From Himantopus leucocephalus (lineage: Eukaryota > Chordata > Aves > Charadriiformes > Recurvirostridae): 64,000 bases of DNA. Location: positions 178,436,233 to 178,500,232 of the forward strand of contig RSEF01000001.1 in assembly GCA_003993805.1 (NCBI GenBank), written 5' to 3'. Below, one piece after another: positions 47,450 through 61,044 of this stretch (position 1 is the first letter of the stretch; every line of letters begins with the position of its first letter). Position numbers and translations under genes: made by a program. The notes beneath the pieces are model-generated. The model worked only from the letters and a program-made list of their open reading frames with translations, was not told where the DNA came from and did no database searches.

Positions 47450-48506
47450 GAAGAGAATTCAGTGTTTATGTGACCTGCCAAGTTGAGAATCAAACTGGTA
47501 TGAATATTCTCTAGTCACAGAATGTGTGATGGAGTTTGTAGCAGAAGAAGCTTCAGCATGTCATCCTTCTGAAACACCTTGCTTTTTCCAGAGTGAGAAT
47601 GTCTTTTAGAATCATGTTACTATTCTCTTCCTTTAATCATCATTTCATTGCTGAGGCTTCCAATATGTAAGTGTAGAAATGGCCCCTGTGATGTATATGG
47701 ATCTTCTAGGCTATAGATGGAACTAAGTCAGCAGTCACTTTTGGTTATTACGGATTCACAGTGGATTTCAATAGTCATTTAGAAGTGAAAGCGCTTATCA
47801 GGTCAATGAACATTCACAGCCCCAATGAACTCTCATTAAAATATTTTGCATCTTCCAGGGCCCCAAATCTCTGCAAGTCTCCAGGATGAGTTCTTCAGTT
47901 ATTTCCAAAGCAGGTGGGATACTGAGCCATTATTTTTGCTGCTTCTCCTTTTTTTGTGTTACTCTCATACCTCTGTGTAATTTGTACAGTTACAAAAGCA
48001 TAGAAGACCCCACTGCACCCAGCATGTACGGCATCTGGTTCTCGTGGGTCCACAAGAGAACCTGAGAAAAACAAAAGAGTACAACTTCCAGCAGTCCAAA
48101 CTACGGCTATCACTATAGTAGTAAGTTATATTGCAGGTCCTTTCATCTCTCCCAAATACATCCTGCTAGTGAAAGGTTTCACAGCCCCTCTCTAGATATA
48201 CTCGCAGAGTCCCTAGATTAGATCACTGGGCTGCCGCCCTCTGGTTTTCACCTGTGAAAAAGCAGCAAATCCAGCCGTATTTGGCACCTGCAAGGCTGCT
48301 TCTTCAAAACAGACCATTATTTATTCATTGCAGAGTACACAGCATTCTGAGAAGAGAGATGAAACAGCAGAAGACCTATTTCTGAATCTTGCTTATTCCT
48401 GTGAGTTTTGTTAACTTTTTTTTTTGAGTGGACACCCCTTTCCTAGCCTGGGAGATACAGGCAGTTGCTACTTCCCCTACTTTCCTTTCACTGCCTCCCT
48501 GCAGCA

Positions 48507-48523
48507 TTTTTTTTTTTTTTTTT
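48507..48523. repeat. poly-T tract
   Basis: Seventeen consecutive T with no attached retroposon body. Confidence 0.9.
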
Positions 48524-50253
48524 GTAACTAAATACTCCCCACACCGTCCTTCTTTAGCCAGGGATTTATTTCTTTGTGAAACAATTTAATTTTCTTTTTC
48601 TCTGAGGCTTTGGCCAGGGAAAATACACCTGTTAGACTGACTGGAGACAAGCAGGTGCCTGTCTCACAGCTAATAGCTCCCTGCCTTCTTCCCTGTCGCT
48701 TGGCATTTCTCTGGAGATAGCTCATCTTTGCCGTTGTTTTGTTTCTAGCTTGGTTTTTCCCTAGCAGCCTCTTTGATTTAATTCTCTGTGGTCAGGTGGA
48801 ATAATATCAAGCTAGAAAATGTAGGTACATACCACATTCAGAGAAAATAATACCGCTATCTCCCTCATTAGCCTCAGAGGAGTTTATGACTCAGAAGATA
48901 AAGTAAGTGGGAAGCACTTACAATAAAGACTGTGTTCCAGAAGGGGATTGTAAGGCAGGATTTTTGTTAAGACGGGGACCTGATATCCCCTAAATAGCTC
49001 ACTGGTATGTGTACCACTACTGATGGTGCAAGGTGGGTCTTATTTCGCATGTCCCTCTCCCTTCAGATTCTGCACTCCTGCACCTGTCCTCAGCTGTCCA
49101 CACCAAGCTGTTCTCTACAGCCATGAGTTGTCTTTTGCTCACCTTGGCTCTTTGGTTTCGCACCTTCAGGATGTGAAGCTGTTTCCATCATGACCACTAC
49201 TATACCCAGTGACAAGGCCTATCTAGTTGTCTATTCTGCCACGGCCAACCCCACCGTGTCCACACTCTCATCCATGTGCTTCTTCTATCCACCAACATTC
49301 CTTTCATGTTAGAAAAGGTATATACTGCTCTGCATCTATTTTAAGCATTTTTCAGCCACTTTCCTGTAAGGGTTGCCCAGCTGATACTGACCAAGGAAGA
49401 ATCTCTTGACAGGTGGTGATGCTACGGCAGTGTGGGTCATTGAGAGGCTGTAAGAATGCTAAAATGCTGCGTATCTTGTTATGTGCCAGCTTTTTTTATG
49501 ACATGCACAGGCCCAGTCTCATTTGCTGCTCCAAATCAGGAATCAAGCATCTATTGTAACAGCACACCGCAGCCACTGGGCTGTGCAGTCAAGGTCAGAA
49601 TTTGCCTGGACGGTGAGAGGTGTCCTCCATCTTCTTGCAGAACTACTTGGCGTCACTAACCACTGGGTGGGAAAAGTCCCCCTTCTTTTCCTGCTACCTA
49701 CCCAATGAACACAAACACAATCCTGTTGTTAAGATTCACATCTCTGTCTGCTCCAGATGGACCTCTGAAGAGAAATACTTTCTTCAGCACCCTACTCAAA
49801 TATGGGTCTCGGTTCTTAAAATCTGCATATATTGTGTGGGTATGGGGCTGCCCATATCAACACAACATATACAGAGAAACGTGAGTACTTCCACAACTGA
49901 ATTCACTGCTGGTGAGCCTTCCCATAGTACAGAAATAATTTTGGAAATGTAAAATTGTGAAATATAAAAGCTTGAAGTGAAATCCACAGAGCCACGGTCT
50001 GGATTTAAACACCTCCCAGAGTACCTGAACAATGTTAGGTACTTTATATTGAAAGTGTGAACAGAACGACAATCACCAGAGCCAGTTTACTGGGGGTCCC
50101 ATTGCCCTGGCTGGCTAATCTTAAATGTGGTTTATATCCCAGCAGCTCAGGGGCCCTGCTCTATGAAGAGCCAACATCAACCTGAATTCACACCCTGAAA
50201 TTATCTTTCCAGATTCAGATAACTGCATTATATCCCTTTCACAAAGCAGTCTC

Positions 50254-50271
50254 TTTTTTTTTTTTTTTTTT
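50254..50271. repeat. poly-T tract
   Basis: Eighteen consecutive T, about 80 bases left of the old inverted repeat at 50350-50570; whether they are linked is not clear. Confidence 0.9.
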
Positions 50272-50344
50272 CAAAATGTCTTCACACTGCAGCTTTCCCT
50301 TTCAGTGGCTAGAAAACCCACTTTAAAGAATTTAATTCCCCTTC

Positions 50345-50575
50345 CATTGGCAGAGGTTCAAACCCATGGTTCCCACCTCTCAAGGGATGCCCTAATCAAT
50401 GAGCAACCATCTGTTCAGGGTAAGGGGGCAGAGCTTGGTCCCCTTCCCTTGCTGGTGTCCTTCCACTACACAGGAAGAAGATGTCATGACTAATTGGGCT
50501 CAGTAGTTAAATCACTTACCTGAGAACGGGGGAGATTCTGATTCTTACTCTTGGTTCAAAGGTTGCTTCTGCAGT
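50345..50575. repeat. ancient inverted repeat with tRNA-like arms
   Basis: The right arm (50497-50570, plus strand) reads ggctcagtagttaaatcac, then cttacctgaga, then a ggttcaaagg block, the order of a degenerate tRNA A-box and T-arm. The left arm (50350-50405) is related but in the opposite orientation: its reverse complement contains gctcattgattagggcat, then cttgagagg, then gggtttgaacc. Amniote genomes, notably turtles, carry old repeats with this pair of opposed tRNA-like modules, but I cannot name the family with certainty. A minus-strand splice-like pair bounding 50521-50569 falls inside it and is probably incidental. Confidence 0.4.
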
Positions 50576-53500
50576 AAGTATAATGCACTTCATGTAAATA
50601 AATTTTCACACCTTTAGGTATATTAATAGCTGTAAGCATGGTGAACTCTGGGTGGAAATCTACGGATAGGTATTAACACATATAAGTATGTGTGTGTATA
50701 TATATGCATATGAAATTAACAGCCTGAAATTCTTTTACTGTATTGACAACAGAACCAGGAGAAAACAATCCAATTAAAAAAATCCTAGCAAAAAACATTT
50801 TTGACCAAAAAAATTCCACTTGTTTTTTTAAAGAAATCATGTTAGCACAGAAAAAAAAAGCCAAACACAGAAAACAAAATGCCAGATTTTGATAACTAAA
50901 AACTGAAAGAAGATATTATTTTTCAATTGAGAAGACAAAAAAGACTAAAATATTTTGCAAAAGTAAACAAAAGAATATTTTGTAGGGAAAAAATATGTAT
51001 GAGTGCAGGCTATATTTTTTTTTTAGAAATAGCATTACTTATTCAAGCTAATGTCAGAAAATTGACCATGGTGTATCTTACAGGAACATGGGAAATGTGA
51101 CATGCTAAAAGCTGGGACACATTTTTCTCTGCAATAGACAACTGCTAAGTTGACGTTCTGCCTATAAAGTCCCATAGATAAAACACTGGGAGTTGGCCAG
51201 CATCGGCTTTAAGCCACAATATGTGACTCAGTTTATTGTATAATTTGGTAACTTCCTCCCAGAAAGACACTGGAGTTGAAATCCTTCATTTTGAAGAATT
51301 ATATGTATTTCAGCTGAAGAAAATGCTTGTAACTTTTCTAGGTTCTCTTGGTGATCACATACCTCATTTCTATGTATTAACCTACCATAATGAGGTTCTG
51401 TTAACCCTTTGGACAGCTGAGTGCCGTGACTTTTTAGGTGTCAGCTTGGACTGTCACATGGTTGACTTAGCACCAGTGAGCACTTCACAACCACAGATTC
51501 ATTTTCCTCAATTTGTTAAGTGGCTAATTATAAAGGTTCACAAAAGAATTGACACAAGAGAAGGAGACAGCCACGCTTCTATCGGCAGCCCCATGAGGCC
51601 TGCACAAGTGTCGCTTGTAAAACAGAGCACAAATTAAACAATGGCTATAATAAGATCTAGGGGTTGGTGGATAATGAAAGAAAACTTCCTGTGTAGATGC
51701 AAAACAGGCACTAAATGGGTTGTTTTTATGTTTGACAACAAGGCCCTTATGTAACTCTTCATGAATTCAGGGTCTGCCGTTAAGGTAATATTCTTGGACT
51801 AGACTAGATGGTAACAAGCTAAATAAAATGACTACTATTTATTTTGCGTCCGTGGCTGTGATTTCCAATTTCATTTCCATACTGTAGTATATCAATAAGA
51901 TTTTTTAAAGCAGAGTACGGTGCATGCAATGTTTCCCAAGTAAGAAGATATTTAGGAATTTGCTGGTAGACATAACTGCAAAATAAGCAGTGTTTTATTT
52001 TAAGAACAAATGCAATCGATGTGTTAACAAATCATTTGTTCTATCTACAGTCGTCAACTCCTTATTATGGATAGCTGAGTTTAAACTAAAGAATAAATTT
52101 AAGCAGCAGCCTTTTCTTTGCCTGCAAGATTTATATACAGCAAATTGGACTTACTTTATTTTGTCGGTTTAAGTATTTAATGAAATTGAATGAAAGTCTT
52201 TTTTGTGCCTGTGCTGTTTCTCCCTTTCACCATAATACACCTACTCTCTATGCATAGTGTTTGCATCATTATGTAAGACATTTGCAAATATGTATGATGT
52301 GTTTGCCTATGGGAAAACCCTCTCTTCTAATGTATTCATGAAAGATGAATTAACAGTGCTTTAGGTATGATAAAGAGATTCATAGTATAGTCTATTATAA
52401 TGCCAATATTAAAAAGCAAGCTCATCATTTAATAAGAAAAATGTTAATCTTTTACAATCATGGCAATATGTTTTATTTCTGAGAATGTCTTCCTTCCACC
52501 CTTGTCTTCTTATTAGTTATAATTTTAATTTATCATTTGTATTAGGATGATATCTAGATAATAGTCAGGACACCGTTGTGCTGACATTGTACAAAGACAG
52601 CATTGCTACCAGAAAGATCTTTGTGCCTGTTTTCTTTCTTCTTCTGAGTTTCTTTCTTCCCTTGATCTTTCCCTTTTCTCCATAGTGTAGACCTCAAGCA
52701 TATCTCCTCCAGGATGCTGATATGATACTTTTGCCATAATTAAAAAAAACCCAAACACAACCAAAACCGACAACAACAGGTATGAAGCAATTTTCTGCAG
52801 GATGATGACATCCCTCATTTTCTCCAGATATGTGTATTTCATGTGAAAATATTTAGGTGTTCCCTGGCCATCTGGTCAGATACGCTAGCAACCTGCCTGC
52901 TGGAAGCTATGTTTCACAGTTACATTCTTCATTTATGCTTTGCTGACTAGTATACTGGGTTTTTTGGCTCTTTCTACGCTGTTGTATCAGCTGAGATCTC
53001 AAAGTTGCACTGCAGCCTAAATTACCCAATTGTCTGCCGCCATGTTGATTCCTGTGCTGACCCTAGTCCAGAGCAGAGTAACTGCCCTCCCTAGCCAGGA
53101 TGCTCAGACATAAGCTGGCAAATGACTTGCATTCAGTCACATAGGCAACCCAGAAGCAATTAGCTTGAGCTGCTACTTCACTCTGAAGACCAGAAACCCA
53201 ATTTAGCAGAGCTACCAAACTACAATTCCTGTTGCATTTCATGGAGACATGCAGCGGGACAGGGGAAAAGGACTATGAAGGAGGATTATACTGGCCAAGG
53301 ACAGACAGAAATACAAGAGATTGAATCCTTTGTCTGTTTGTCAGACATGTAGGGTCCTTGTCTATTTATCCTTCCTTTTCTGTAACTCACTGTCATCTTC
53401 TGAAGGCTTGCTGTTACCACATCCCTACATTCATTATTTCTCATGATAGCACTCCAAATTTCTTACTCACTTATTTGTAATTTCTTGTAATCTGCACCAA

Positions 53501-55405
53501 TTTCCTGCACATAATCCCCTGGGTCGTGTACAGCAGTCAGTGAGAACATCCTCTGTGAAAGTACCCTGCAGTTAAATACATTTCTTATTGAAACAGAAAG
53601 ACTTTGCAGAAACCATTGGTATCCATGACGTTTTTGTAGATATGGATTCACAGTCTGTAGCTAAAGAGATATCTAGATTCAGGACCCTGTACAGCTGTAC
53701 TCAAAGCAAAATGTTGCATCCCACAGGCTTTTTGAGACAGTCTGCAGAAGGACCTGAGGTTTCTTGTAGCACACCAGGGTACTAGCCAGTGGATTATTAT
53801 GCGTCCTGACCTGGGAGCTGTACTCTCAGGCTTTCTCATTTCATAAATTTCTGAAACATGAAGAACTTGAACATTTTTGACTGAGATCCTGAACAGCTTT
53901 GTATGTGTGTTTTCTTCCTGCATTAATTTCAGTTACGACAGTTGTTTCAGAAAAGGGAGTGCGTTGTTCTTCATAAGCACATTGGCCCCAAGCACACTTG
54001 TTAAAGAAAATAAAGAAAGAAATAACAGAGGGTCATTCACTACATCTTCGTATTTTCCTATTCAGTACCTGTTCCTCCCTGTCTTCTGCTGGTTCCTGTT
54101 GCTCAGCTGCCTCAGACACATCATTACGTTGACAATAACAATCCTGGGTAATAAAGACAGAAAATCCTTACAGTTTAGTTTGCCTCTTGGTTCCTCAACC
54201 TATCGCCTTTTCTGATGGCCATACCCATGGTTTTCTGGACTTGTTTGGCAGACCTTCCTCACTTGTCAAGGAAGGATACAGTGGTAAAAATCTGAGTAAC
54301 CTAACAGGTCGGTTTGACTTTTCAGGGCCCAGGTCATCTTAATTCCTACTAAAACACGTTTGCTTTAAGCAAAGGTCATCTTTCCCTTAGAAAACAGGGT
54401 CAACATGATACCCCGGTGTGGGTTTAGATATAGCTAATGAAGTTTTAAGTCTTTTGCTTGGGTACACTGGGAAGGTTTTTCACCTGATCTTTTGTCAAAT
54501 ATTGAAAGGGAGCTATTGGAACTAATGGAATTACTGCCATACTCTAGTGTGGCAAACCTTTCTTTTTACGCTAGGGCAAGAAGGGCCTAAGGAGACTAGA
54601 ATGATACCAGGTCTTGATTTAAAGCCTACACTAACAAGATTTCCAGATTGAAAAATAAAGTAAGGATCGGTATCTGTTTTACAGAAAAATGCACTAATCC
54701 TCAGCTTTCTAAATTTTTGAGATAGATTAGTAATAACTGAAATCTTAAAAAAAGTATAGATGGATAGATATAGATGTATATTATGTATAGATGTAAATAT
54801 ATAGGCTACGTATTATACGTGGCCTGATTCATGTGATTAAAATGCGTATCATAAAGCCCACATTCACCTTTAAAAACACCTTTAGCTATGATTCGGCATA
54901 TAAACTGAACTCCAGTGAGGCTGAAAGCTCACTGTGCAGAACTGTAAGGGGAAGCACCTGGCATGTCACAGCTACAAAAGAAAGTAATTTACAACTGCAC
55001 GCACAACATCACTATCACAGTTTCATGAGAATATCTGATACGTGAAGGCAGTTCAATACCTGCATAACCATTTATAAGTGCAGGTACCACATCAACACGC
55101 GTGATCATTCTAAATGAATACACAAATTTGACAAATAGTTGCACAAACACTTCTGTACATTGTCCTGAGCCTCTATAACATTAGGAATTGGGGCTAGGAG
55201 TTTTTTGTCTAAGTGACTATTCACTGTCCTAAGTTATATGGATTCATTTCAGTTTTGTATATACCATCAAAATAAATGAAATTGCATTTTAAAGGGTAAA
55301 ATATTTATCATACAAATTAATAAATCTTTCATTAAAAATAAATTCTAAATATTCTCTGGGTAGCATTTGAAACATTATTAATGGATTCTGTTTCAGTTTT
55401 GTTTC
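50576..55405. other. unique non-coding DNA
   Basis: No gene is supported. The longest open frame of the window (51236-51637, plus, 133 codons) has no recognised domain or compositional signal of a gene. A TG/TA run lies at 50686-50710 and GATA-like low complexity at about 54756-54806. A stretch near 53110-53220 faintly resembles MIR but is not called. Confidence 0.5.
54756..54806. repeat. GATA/TATA low-complexity tract
   Basis: Repeated tagat, gata and atagatg units form an irregular AT-rich microsatellite-like stretch. Confidence 0.65.
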
Positions 55406-55438
55406 TTTTTTTTTTTTTTTTTTTTTTTTACTAATTAN
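55406..55438. repeat. poly-T tract next to a single-N join
   Basis: Twenty-four T (55406-55429) are followed eight bases later by a single N at 55438. The homopolymer probably broke the assembly. No duplicated flank is visible at this N, unlike the others. Confidence 0.85.
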
Positions 55439-58400
55439 CTTATCCATTTTAAATTTTAAGCATAACAATGTTTCCCCCACTATTTGAACTATATTATTAA
55501 GGGATTGAAGTTTTCTGGTGAATGAAGCAGCCCAACTGCTTTTCATGACAAAGTTGGTAATTAGAAGGCCAATTTAATGGTGAATCAGGCAGAAATATTC
55601 AAACCATGACAAATGACTTTAATAATACAGCTTGCGATGCTTGAACAGAAATAAATTTCACTTCTGAAACTCTCGCCTTTTTCTGCCTGCCTGGAAGATA
55701 AAACTGTCCAGGAGGTATTTTGTACCCTTTATTCAGTATAGCTTTTACTAGAACTTAAGCAGGCCAAATAGCTTGCAAATGCAAAAACATCATTCAAGTT
55801 CTTATGATTTTTTTTTCCTGAAGGTAAGCTGTGTTGAGAATTCTGTATAAGTCAAAGATTTATTTTTTTTACGTCTTGCTTAACCACTGCAATGGTGTTT
55901 TATTGTTTCATCTCTGACTTGAAGCATTAGCAATAGTCTACATTGGCTTCAAAACTGAAAGCTAATTTCAGTGTTTGTCATAAGTTTGTTAAGATCACAT
56001 GCATTCCACAGTTTGAAAAATTTCATTATTCTGTCCATGCTGGGGCTTCGTAATTGGATAGTAAGGATGTTCAAAGACTAATTTAGTGAATTGCACGATA
56101 TTTTAAATGGAATTATGCAGGTTTATGGGGCCTCAGGGGATTGAGCTAGGAGCCTCTTGAGAAAATCTGTTTATCAGTAAATGATATTAGCAGCTTTCAC
56201 CTAGCTTTTGTCTTCATTAAATTGCTGCTCTTCCAATTGAGGGTCACATCTGAGGACTGCTTTGATAATTTGTCATTATTGTCTTGTTTATTGGAGCATA
56301 AAGTTGATACAGCAAAGGTTGTGTAGTTATATACAATGTGCAGAGAAGTTTTTCCTACCAACCCTGCCAACCCTTTATCATAACAAAACATGTCAGGACA
56401 CAAGAAATTGTAACTTGCCCAGCATTCTATCATATATTAGATCAGCACACCCCTGCATGTTTTCCTAATTTCCTAATATTTTCTAATTGAAGGTAACATT
56501 TTATACTCCAGGTTATATCGAATTACGTTTTCTTTCTTTCTATTATTTTCAAATGCTAGTCTGAAATATTTTGTTTTTAAAAATTAAGTAAAATTTTGTT
56601 GTCTGTTAGTATGCCCCTTTCCCAAACATATTCTGTGTAAATGTGACGAGATTTTGTCCCAATCTATTGAAATAAATTTTCCATAAAATAGTGCATGTAG
56701 CAGATTCAGTCTATATTTTAAAGCACCAAGGGCACTTTTACATTATTGTTTACAGCAGAGAATTTCTGTAAAATGATATTTTAATGCTTGTATTTATAGG
56801 AAGGTTAGTTGTAAATACAGACAAATTGTATCACCTAATTATTTGTTTCCTTTCATGTTATCAGCGCTGTAGAAAATTTTTCTCTCTCTAACAGAAACCA
56901 TAGGTGAGACACACCAATATTGCGAAATCTATATAGACGGAGAGACTATTGACCAACTTTAGACATGCTTTCTTCAGGCCTCCTGTCTGTGAATTATGTA
57001 CCCTTTAAAACTTTATTTATGTGTAGAGATCATATACTTTTTATAACACATATGAATTAGGCTTATTTAAACCACTTGCAAAGGCTTTGCAGTATCACTA
57101 CATTTTTTATGCTTAAATTATCCTGCAGACTAACACAGGAGTGAAAGAGCATTCTTCTTGTTATATTTTATACCAGTTTGCCAGGAAAAATTGAAAATTC
57201 TGAACTGAAAACTATGTAGGTTTGAAACAAATAAGTATTTTTAAATTTTGGTTTTAATTAAAAAAAAAGTACACGCTGGATAAGCACTAATCGTCCGCAT
57301 TAGTTGATGACAACCATGTTATCTGGAACGCTTCTCACAGAAAAGTTTTTCTTCACAGGAAACTATGCCTGGAAGGTGGTTTCAATACCAAAACAGATTT
57401 TCTTGTTTTATGAGATTTCAGTGTTTAAAGCAAAAGACTTCAACCTTGGTTCTGTGATGTTGTGAAGAGGATTCAGGTGCCGGAAGAAACTTAGAGCCAA
57501 ACCCCAGTCCCTACTCATGATCAAAGTAGACCCTTCAGCTGAAAGATTAAGCTCGATTGTTCTGGAGACAGATGACAAAAAATCCTATGAAGTTGTAGAC
57601 ATTCCTAGGGAGACCGTAACAAACTACCACTCCAGCCTGTAAGTCACGCTTCGTTGTCATACACAAATGCCTCGTTCTCCTTGGCCACAGGCCTTCAGCT
57701 GACCCTTTCATCCTTCCTCTTTTCCTCTGCGTTCTCTATGCACTGTTCTACTTCCCTGCAGGATAGCTGTTCTCTTCCTTGACACGCTAGCATTTTTATA
57801 TCCCCATTTACCTTCCCAAATTACCTCAGCGTGTTTCTCCAACTTAATTTATTTTACGTCTCAGCCCTCTGTTATCTTTGCCATACCAGTTCCCTCTTCC
57901 TGCCTACTCTGGACACCACCCAAAACCCCAGTAACTTCAGTCAAGTCAATGTGTGACTTTTAGTAGAGCCATGAAGGTGAAGATTGCCACTAAAAGCCTT
58001 GTGCCTGGACTGTATCAGTAGCTCAATTAATATTTTCAGCTGTTCTATATGCTCCTGTGCACGAATTTCTGTCTTAAACATATGCTGATCTTGGCTTCTT
58101 GCTTGATGTTTCCATGACCTGTTCTCATACTGCTGCAGAACCAATCCAAGCAACAGAGGGAGCTATTTAAATTTCAATTCTCTGTCTCAGCTGCAAGGTT
58201 TTTCTTACTTATTTTGAGTGGGAAACCTCTTGTTATTAAGAGCTCAGGATGTAAATAGCAAGAACATTCTGCATGTGGGATCCTAGGGATGTAATCTGGT
58301 ACAGATGCCATAAAAAAACATGAGAAAATGCAATTGTTCCATTATTCCCTTATTTGGAGCAGAGTAATACCAGTCCAGGTGGTTCACACTCTTGAGTATT

Positions 58401-59638
58401 TTCAGAGAGAACTGTATGTCTCTGGTGACTATCTGAGGAACTGCAGCACATGTGCTTCACCAACTGGTAGTTACAAAATATTTAGGAAGGCGTTAGCTGG
58501 TCCAGATCCTGTCCATTGTTTCTGCAGCTTTTCATTTCCTCTGAGACCAGGAGAGCTTCTCTATTTTTCTCTCTTGGTGAGGTATCAGCTTTAGAAAGAG
58601 AGCAAACAAACCATGTATCCCAGTGACTTTCTATGTGTTATGCATCAAGATTAATTGCACAAACATCTGCAGGCATGGTAGCCTAGAGAAACCTAATCCT
58701 TTCCCCCATTTTACTTTGACGTTTTTATTACTAATAACGGATTGATGCTGCCTCACATCTGAGCTGAGATTGACATCCATTTTAAATGTTTCTGAATCTT
58801 GCACACTTGGCTACACTGAGTAACACCTTCTGTAGGAGCTGAGAGCTGGTCAGGAGCTGAAGAGGTCACAGAACCTGTCTGCGATGAGTGCCTCAACCAT
58901 CATAGCTTGAAGCTTCCTCCACTTTGCTCTTAGGAGAAAAAAGCCAGCCAGCCGTTGTTCCCTTAAGGGACTTATGCAATGCAGGGTAAGGAGTGAGGCA
59001 GTGGTCCCAGGTGCCCTCAATCGCTTCTTGGTATAGGTGCCTAACTCCAGGAAAGGACAGGATTTCAAATGGTTTTTTCCCTTTTGGCTATTTTAGGCAT
59101 TGAAATCTTCCTCCATTTTTCCTTTTAACTTACCAATATGCTGCTGTTGTGAGTCCTAATCTAAAAGACTGAGCATTTCCCAGCCCATTGTGAAAAAAAT
59201 TCAGAGCATAACTTGGTTTTCTGAGTATTATGCAGGGAGCTGGTATATGAAAAGTAAGCATGGCATCATTGAGCATCATGACATTGCAATCCTTTTCCGG
59301 ATCTGGTCCTCACTGAGCACACGGTATGGCAGTGACTCCTACACATTCAGAAAATATAAGTCAAATCCTTGTTACCACAAGGGATATTTGTCATCTACGA
59401 CCCTTTAAATGACACCTAAGGCACGTCTGTAACAAAAATTATGACGGAAGTTATTGTTGGAGCTCCCTGAACTGGCTTTGGGACAGCTGCCTCTTGTGCC
59501 GGGAGTCATGTAGTTATGGCAGAAAGGACTCCAAATCAATGCTGGGCAAATTCCTAGCGTTTAGGTTGTCCTGAGCTCTGTGCTGCTGCAGTCATCAGTA
59601 TAATCGCACCAGCTCAGGTACTGATACAAGTATAGGCA
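55439..59638. other. unique non-coding DNA
   Basis: No gene is supported. A repeat-free, moderately complex block at about 56640-56900 could be conserved non-coding sequence. A short run near 59036-59065 (aggtgcctaactccaggaaa) recalls a motif of old reptilian repeats but is too short to call. Confidence 0.5.
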
Positions 59639-59738
59639 NNNNNNNNNNNNNNNNNNNNNNNNNNNNNNNNNNNNNNNNNNNNNNNNNNNNNNNNNNNNNN
59701 NNNNNNNNNNNNNNNNNNNNNNNNNNNNNNNNNNNNNN
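59639..59738. other. 100-N assembly gap
   Basis: Exactly 100 N, a placeholder of unknown true length. Confidence 0.97.
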
Positions 59739-60799
59739 GCTTCACTGGCAGCTTAGGGAACCTGGGCACGGACCTTCAGATAGTTCTGCTGGGCTCTTAA
59801 CATCTGTGTACTGCTCAGGTGTATGCTGGCGGTGACTGCATCCTGCACCAGCTTTCCGCCTGTTCACCACTGGGTACTTTGAGTTTCACAGCACCTTTCT
59901 TACAGATACAGTTTCAGTGAGGGGGTTTCTCAGCTGCTCGTTGCGAGCTGCTTTGCAGCTTTGATTTCTGTTTGTAAGGGCACTCCCCTCTGTTTTGGTA
60001 TGTGTATGTACCGCAAGTGTTACTTAATTTAATTTCTTCTTATAACCACTGTCTGGATAAATTTTGGATAGTCAGCTGATATTGCAGGTTTGAACTTAAC
60101 CAGAACATTATGACACACTGAAAGCTGATTTTTTTTTTTGTTTTTGCATCCTCAACAATAAATCTTACACCAAATTTCCTTAGATCCAAAATTTCATTGG
60201 GAGATATTGTATATAAAATACTTGACTCTGTTGCAGGTCTTTAACGTTTCCATATTAAATTTCATTGCAGCAGGAAATTTCTTTTGAATTCTGCTCTTTA
60301 AAAAAAGGAAGTTTTAGCCCCTCGAAGACCCAATAAATTACTAAAACAGGGCAATTTATGATCTTCCATGCATCTCTGCAAAGAAAATTCTCCCTGCAGG
60401 TAGACTCAGTCTGTCTAAGATTCAAAGATATTAGAGGCAATTTTATGAAAGGGATCATTAATTATAAGACATGAAATTTTAATAGGAGGCTTCTTTTTCC
60501 TGATATCTTGCATGAGCCAAGATCAAAGTAACTCCCATATGTTGACCTAGTAAGCATGTTAACGGAGAAGATCAGCTTCTCCGGATGCTTGTCCGTCCTT
60601 TTTAACCTCAGATAAATCACAAAAGTGTTGTGTTTTAGGAGACTGTTCATTTCAGTGCCACATATGTAGCCATACGAGGTGGATAAACTTTGCTTCTTGT
60701 TTATGGGGAGACAGAACTGGGTTCCACCAGTGACGGTTACACATATCATCACAGTCAGAACAAGGGTCCTGATGCCTTATCAAAGATGACCAAGACTTG
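59739..60799. other. unique non-coding DNA
   Basis: No gene or repeat is recognised. Minus-strand frames at 60255-60458 and 60462-60752 have no known product. Confidence 0.6.
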
Positions 60800-60826
60800 C
60801 ATGTTGCACTTTCAGCTTGCCTGCTG
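60800..60826 (+). repeat. direct repeat E, copy 1
   Basis: This 27-base segment recurs at 60830-60856 across a single N at 60828, with one difference (cag versus ctg). Confidence 0.85.
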
Positions 60827-60827
60827 T

Positions 60828-60828
60828 N
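60828..60828. other. single-N contig join
   Basis: Ambiguous base between the two copies of repeat E. Confidence 0.9.
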
Positions 60829-60829
60829 A

Positions 60830-60856
60830 CATGTTGCACTTTCTGCTTGCCTGCTG
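60830..60856 (+). repeat. direct repeat E, copy 2
   Basis: Second copy of 60800-60826. Confidence 0.85.
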
Positions 60857-61044
60857 CTTGACAAGATGCCTAGTTGTACCTAGTCTCTTATAACAGGGTC
60901 ATATGAACCATCTTCCTTCCACATAGCATGAGTGACGAACCATGCTTAGTCATTAATTAACTATTAACTAATCATTGTGATAATCCAAAATTGGCTACTT
61001 TTTCTGCATGCTTGTGCTCAAATACACACCATTTTCTTGCATTA

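Larger units (their letters stand above)
43388..50253. other. unique non-coding DNA
   Basis: No gene is supported. A repeat-free stretch at about 45640-45990 has several motif cores (a GTTAATTAAC palindrome at 45827-45836 and an ATGCATT core near 45959) and could be a conserved regulatory block. A TG/TA microsatellite lies at 47391-47449 and T17 at 48507-48523. The overlapping frames at 49456-50072, on both strands, are unrecognised. Confidence 0.5.

Noticed and set aside
50521..50569. Minus-strand exon with strong donor (CAG/GTAAGTG) and acceptor
   Set aside because: It falls within the old inverted repeat with tRNA-like arms, so the splice-like words are most likely incidental.
51236..51637. 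Longest open frame of the window (133 codons, plus strand)
   Set aside because: No recognisable domain, no flanking splice or promoter logic, and a length expected by chance in 64 kb of vertebrate DNA.
53110..53220. Possible MIR fragment (aaatgacttgc...gtcacatagg)
   Set aside because: The resemblance covers too few bases compared with the one at 3861-3975.
59036..59065. Motif aggtgcctaactccagg as part of an old reptilian repeat
   Set aside because: About 20 bases are not enough to assign a family.
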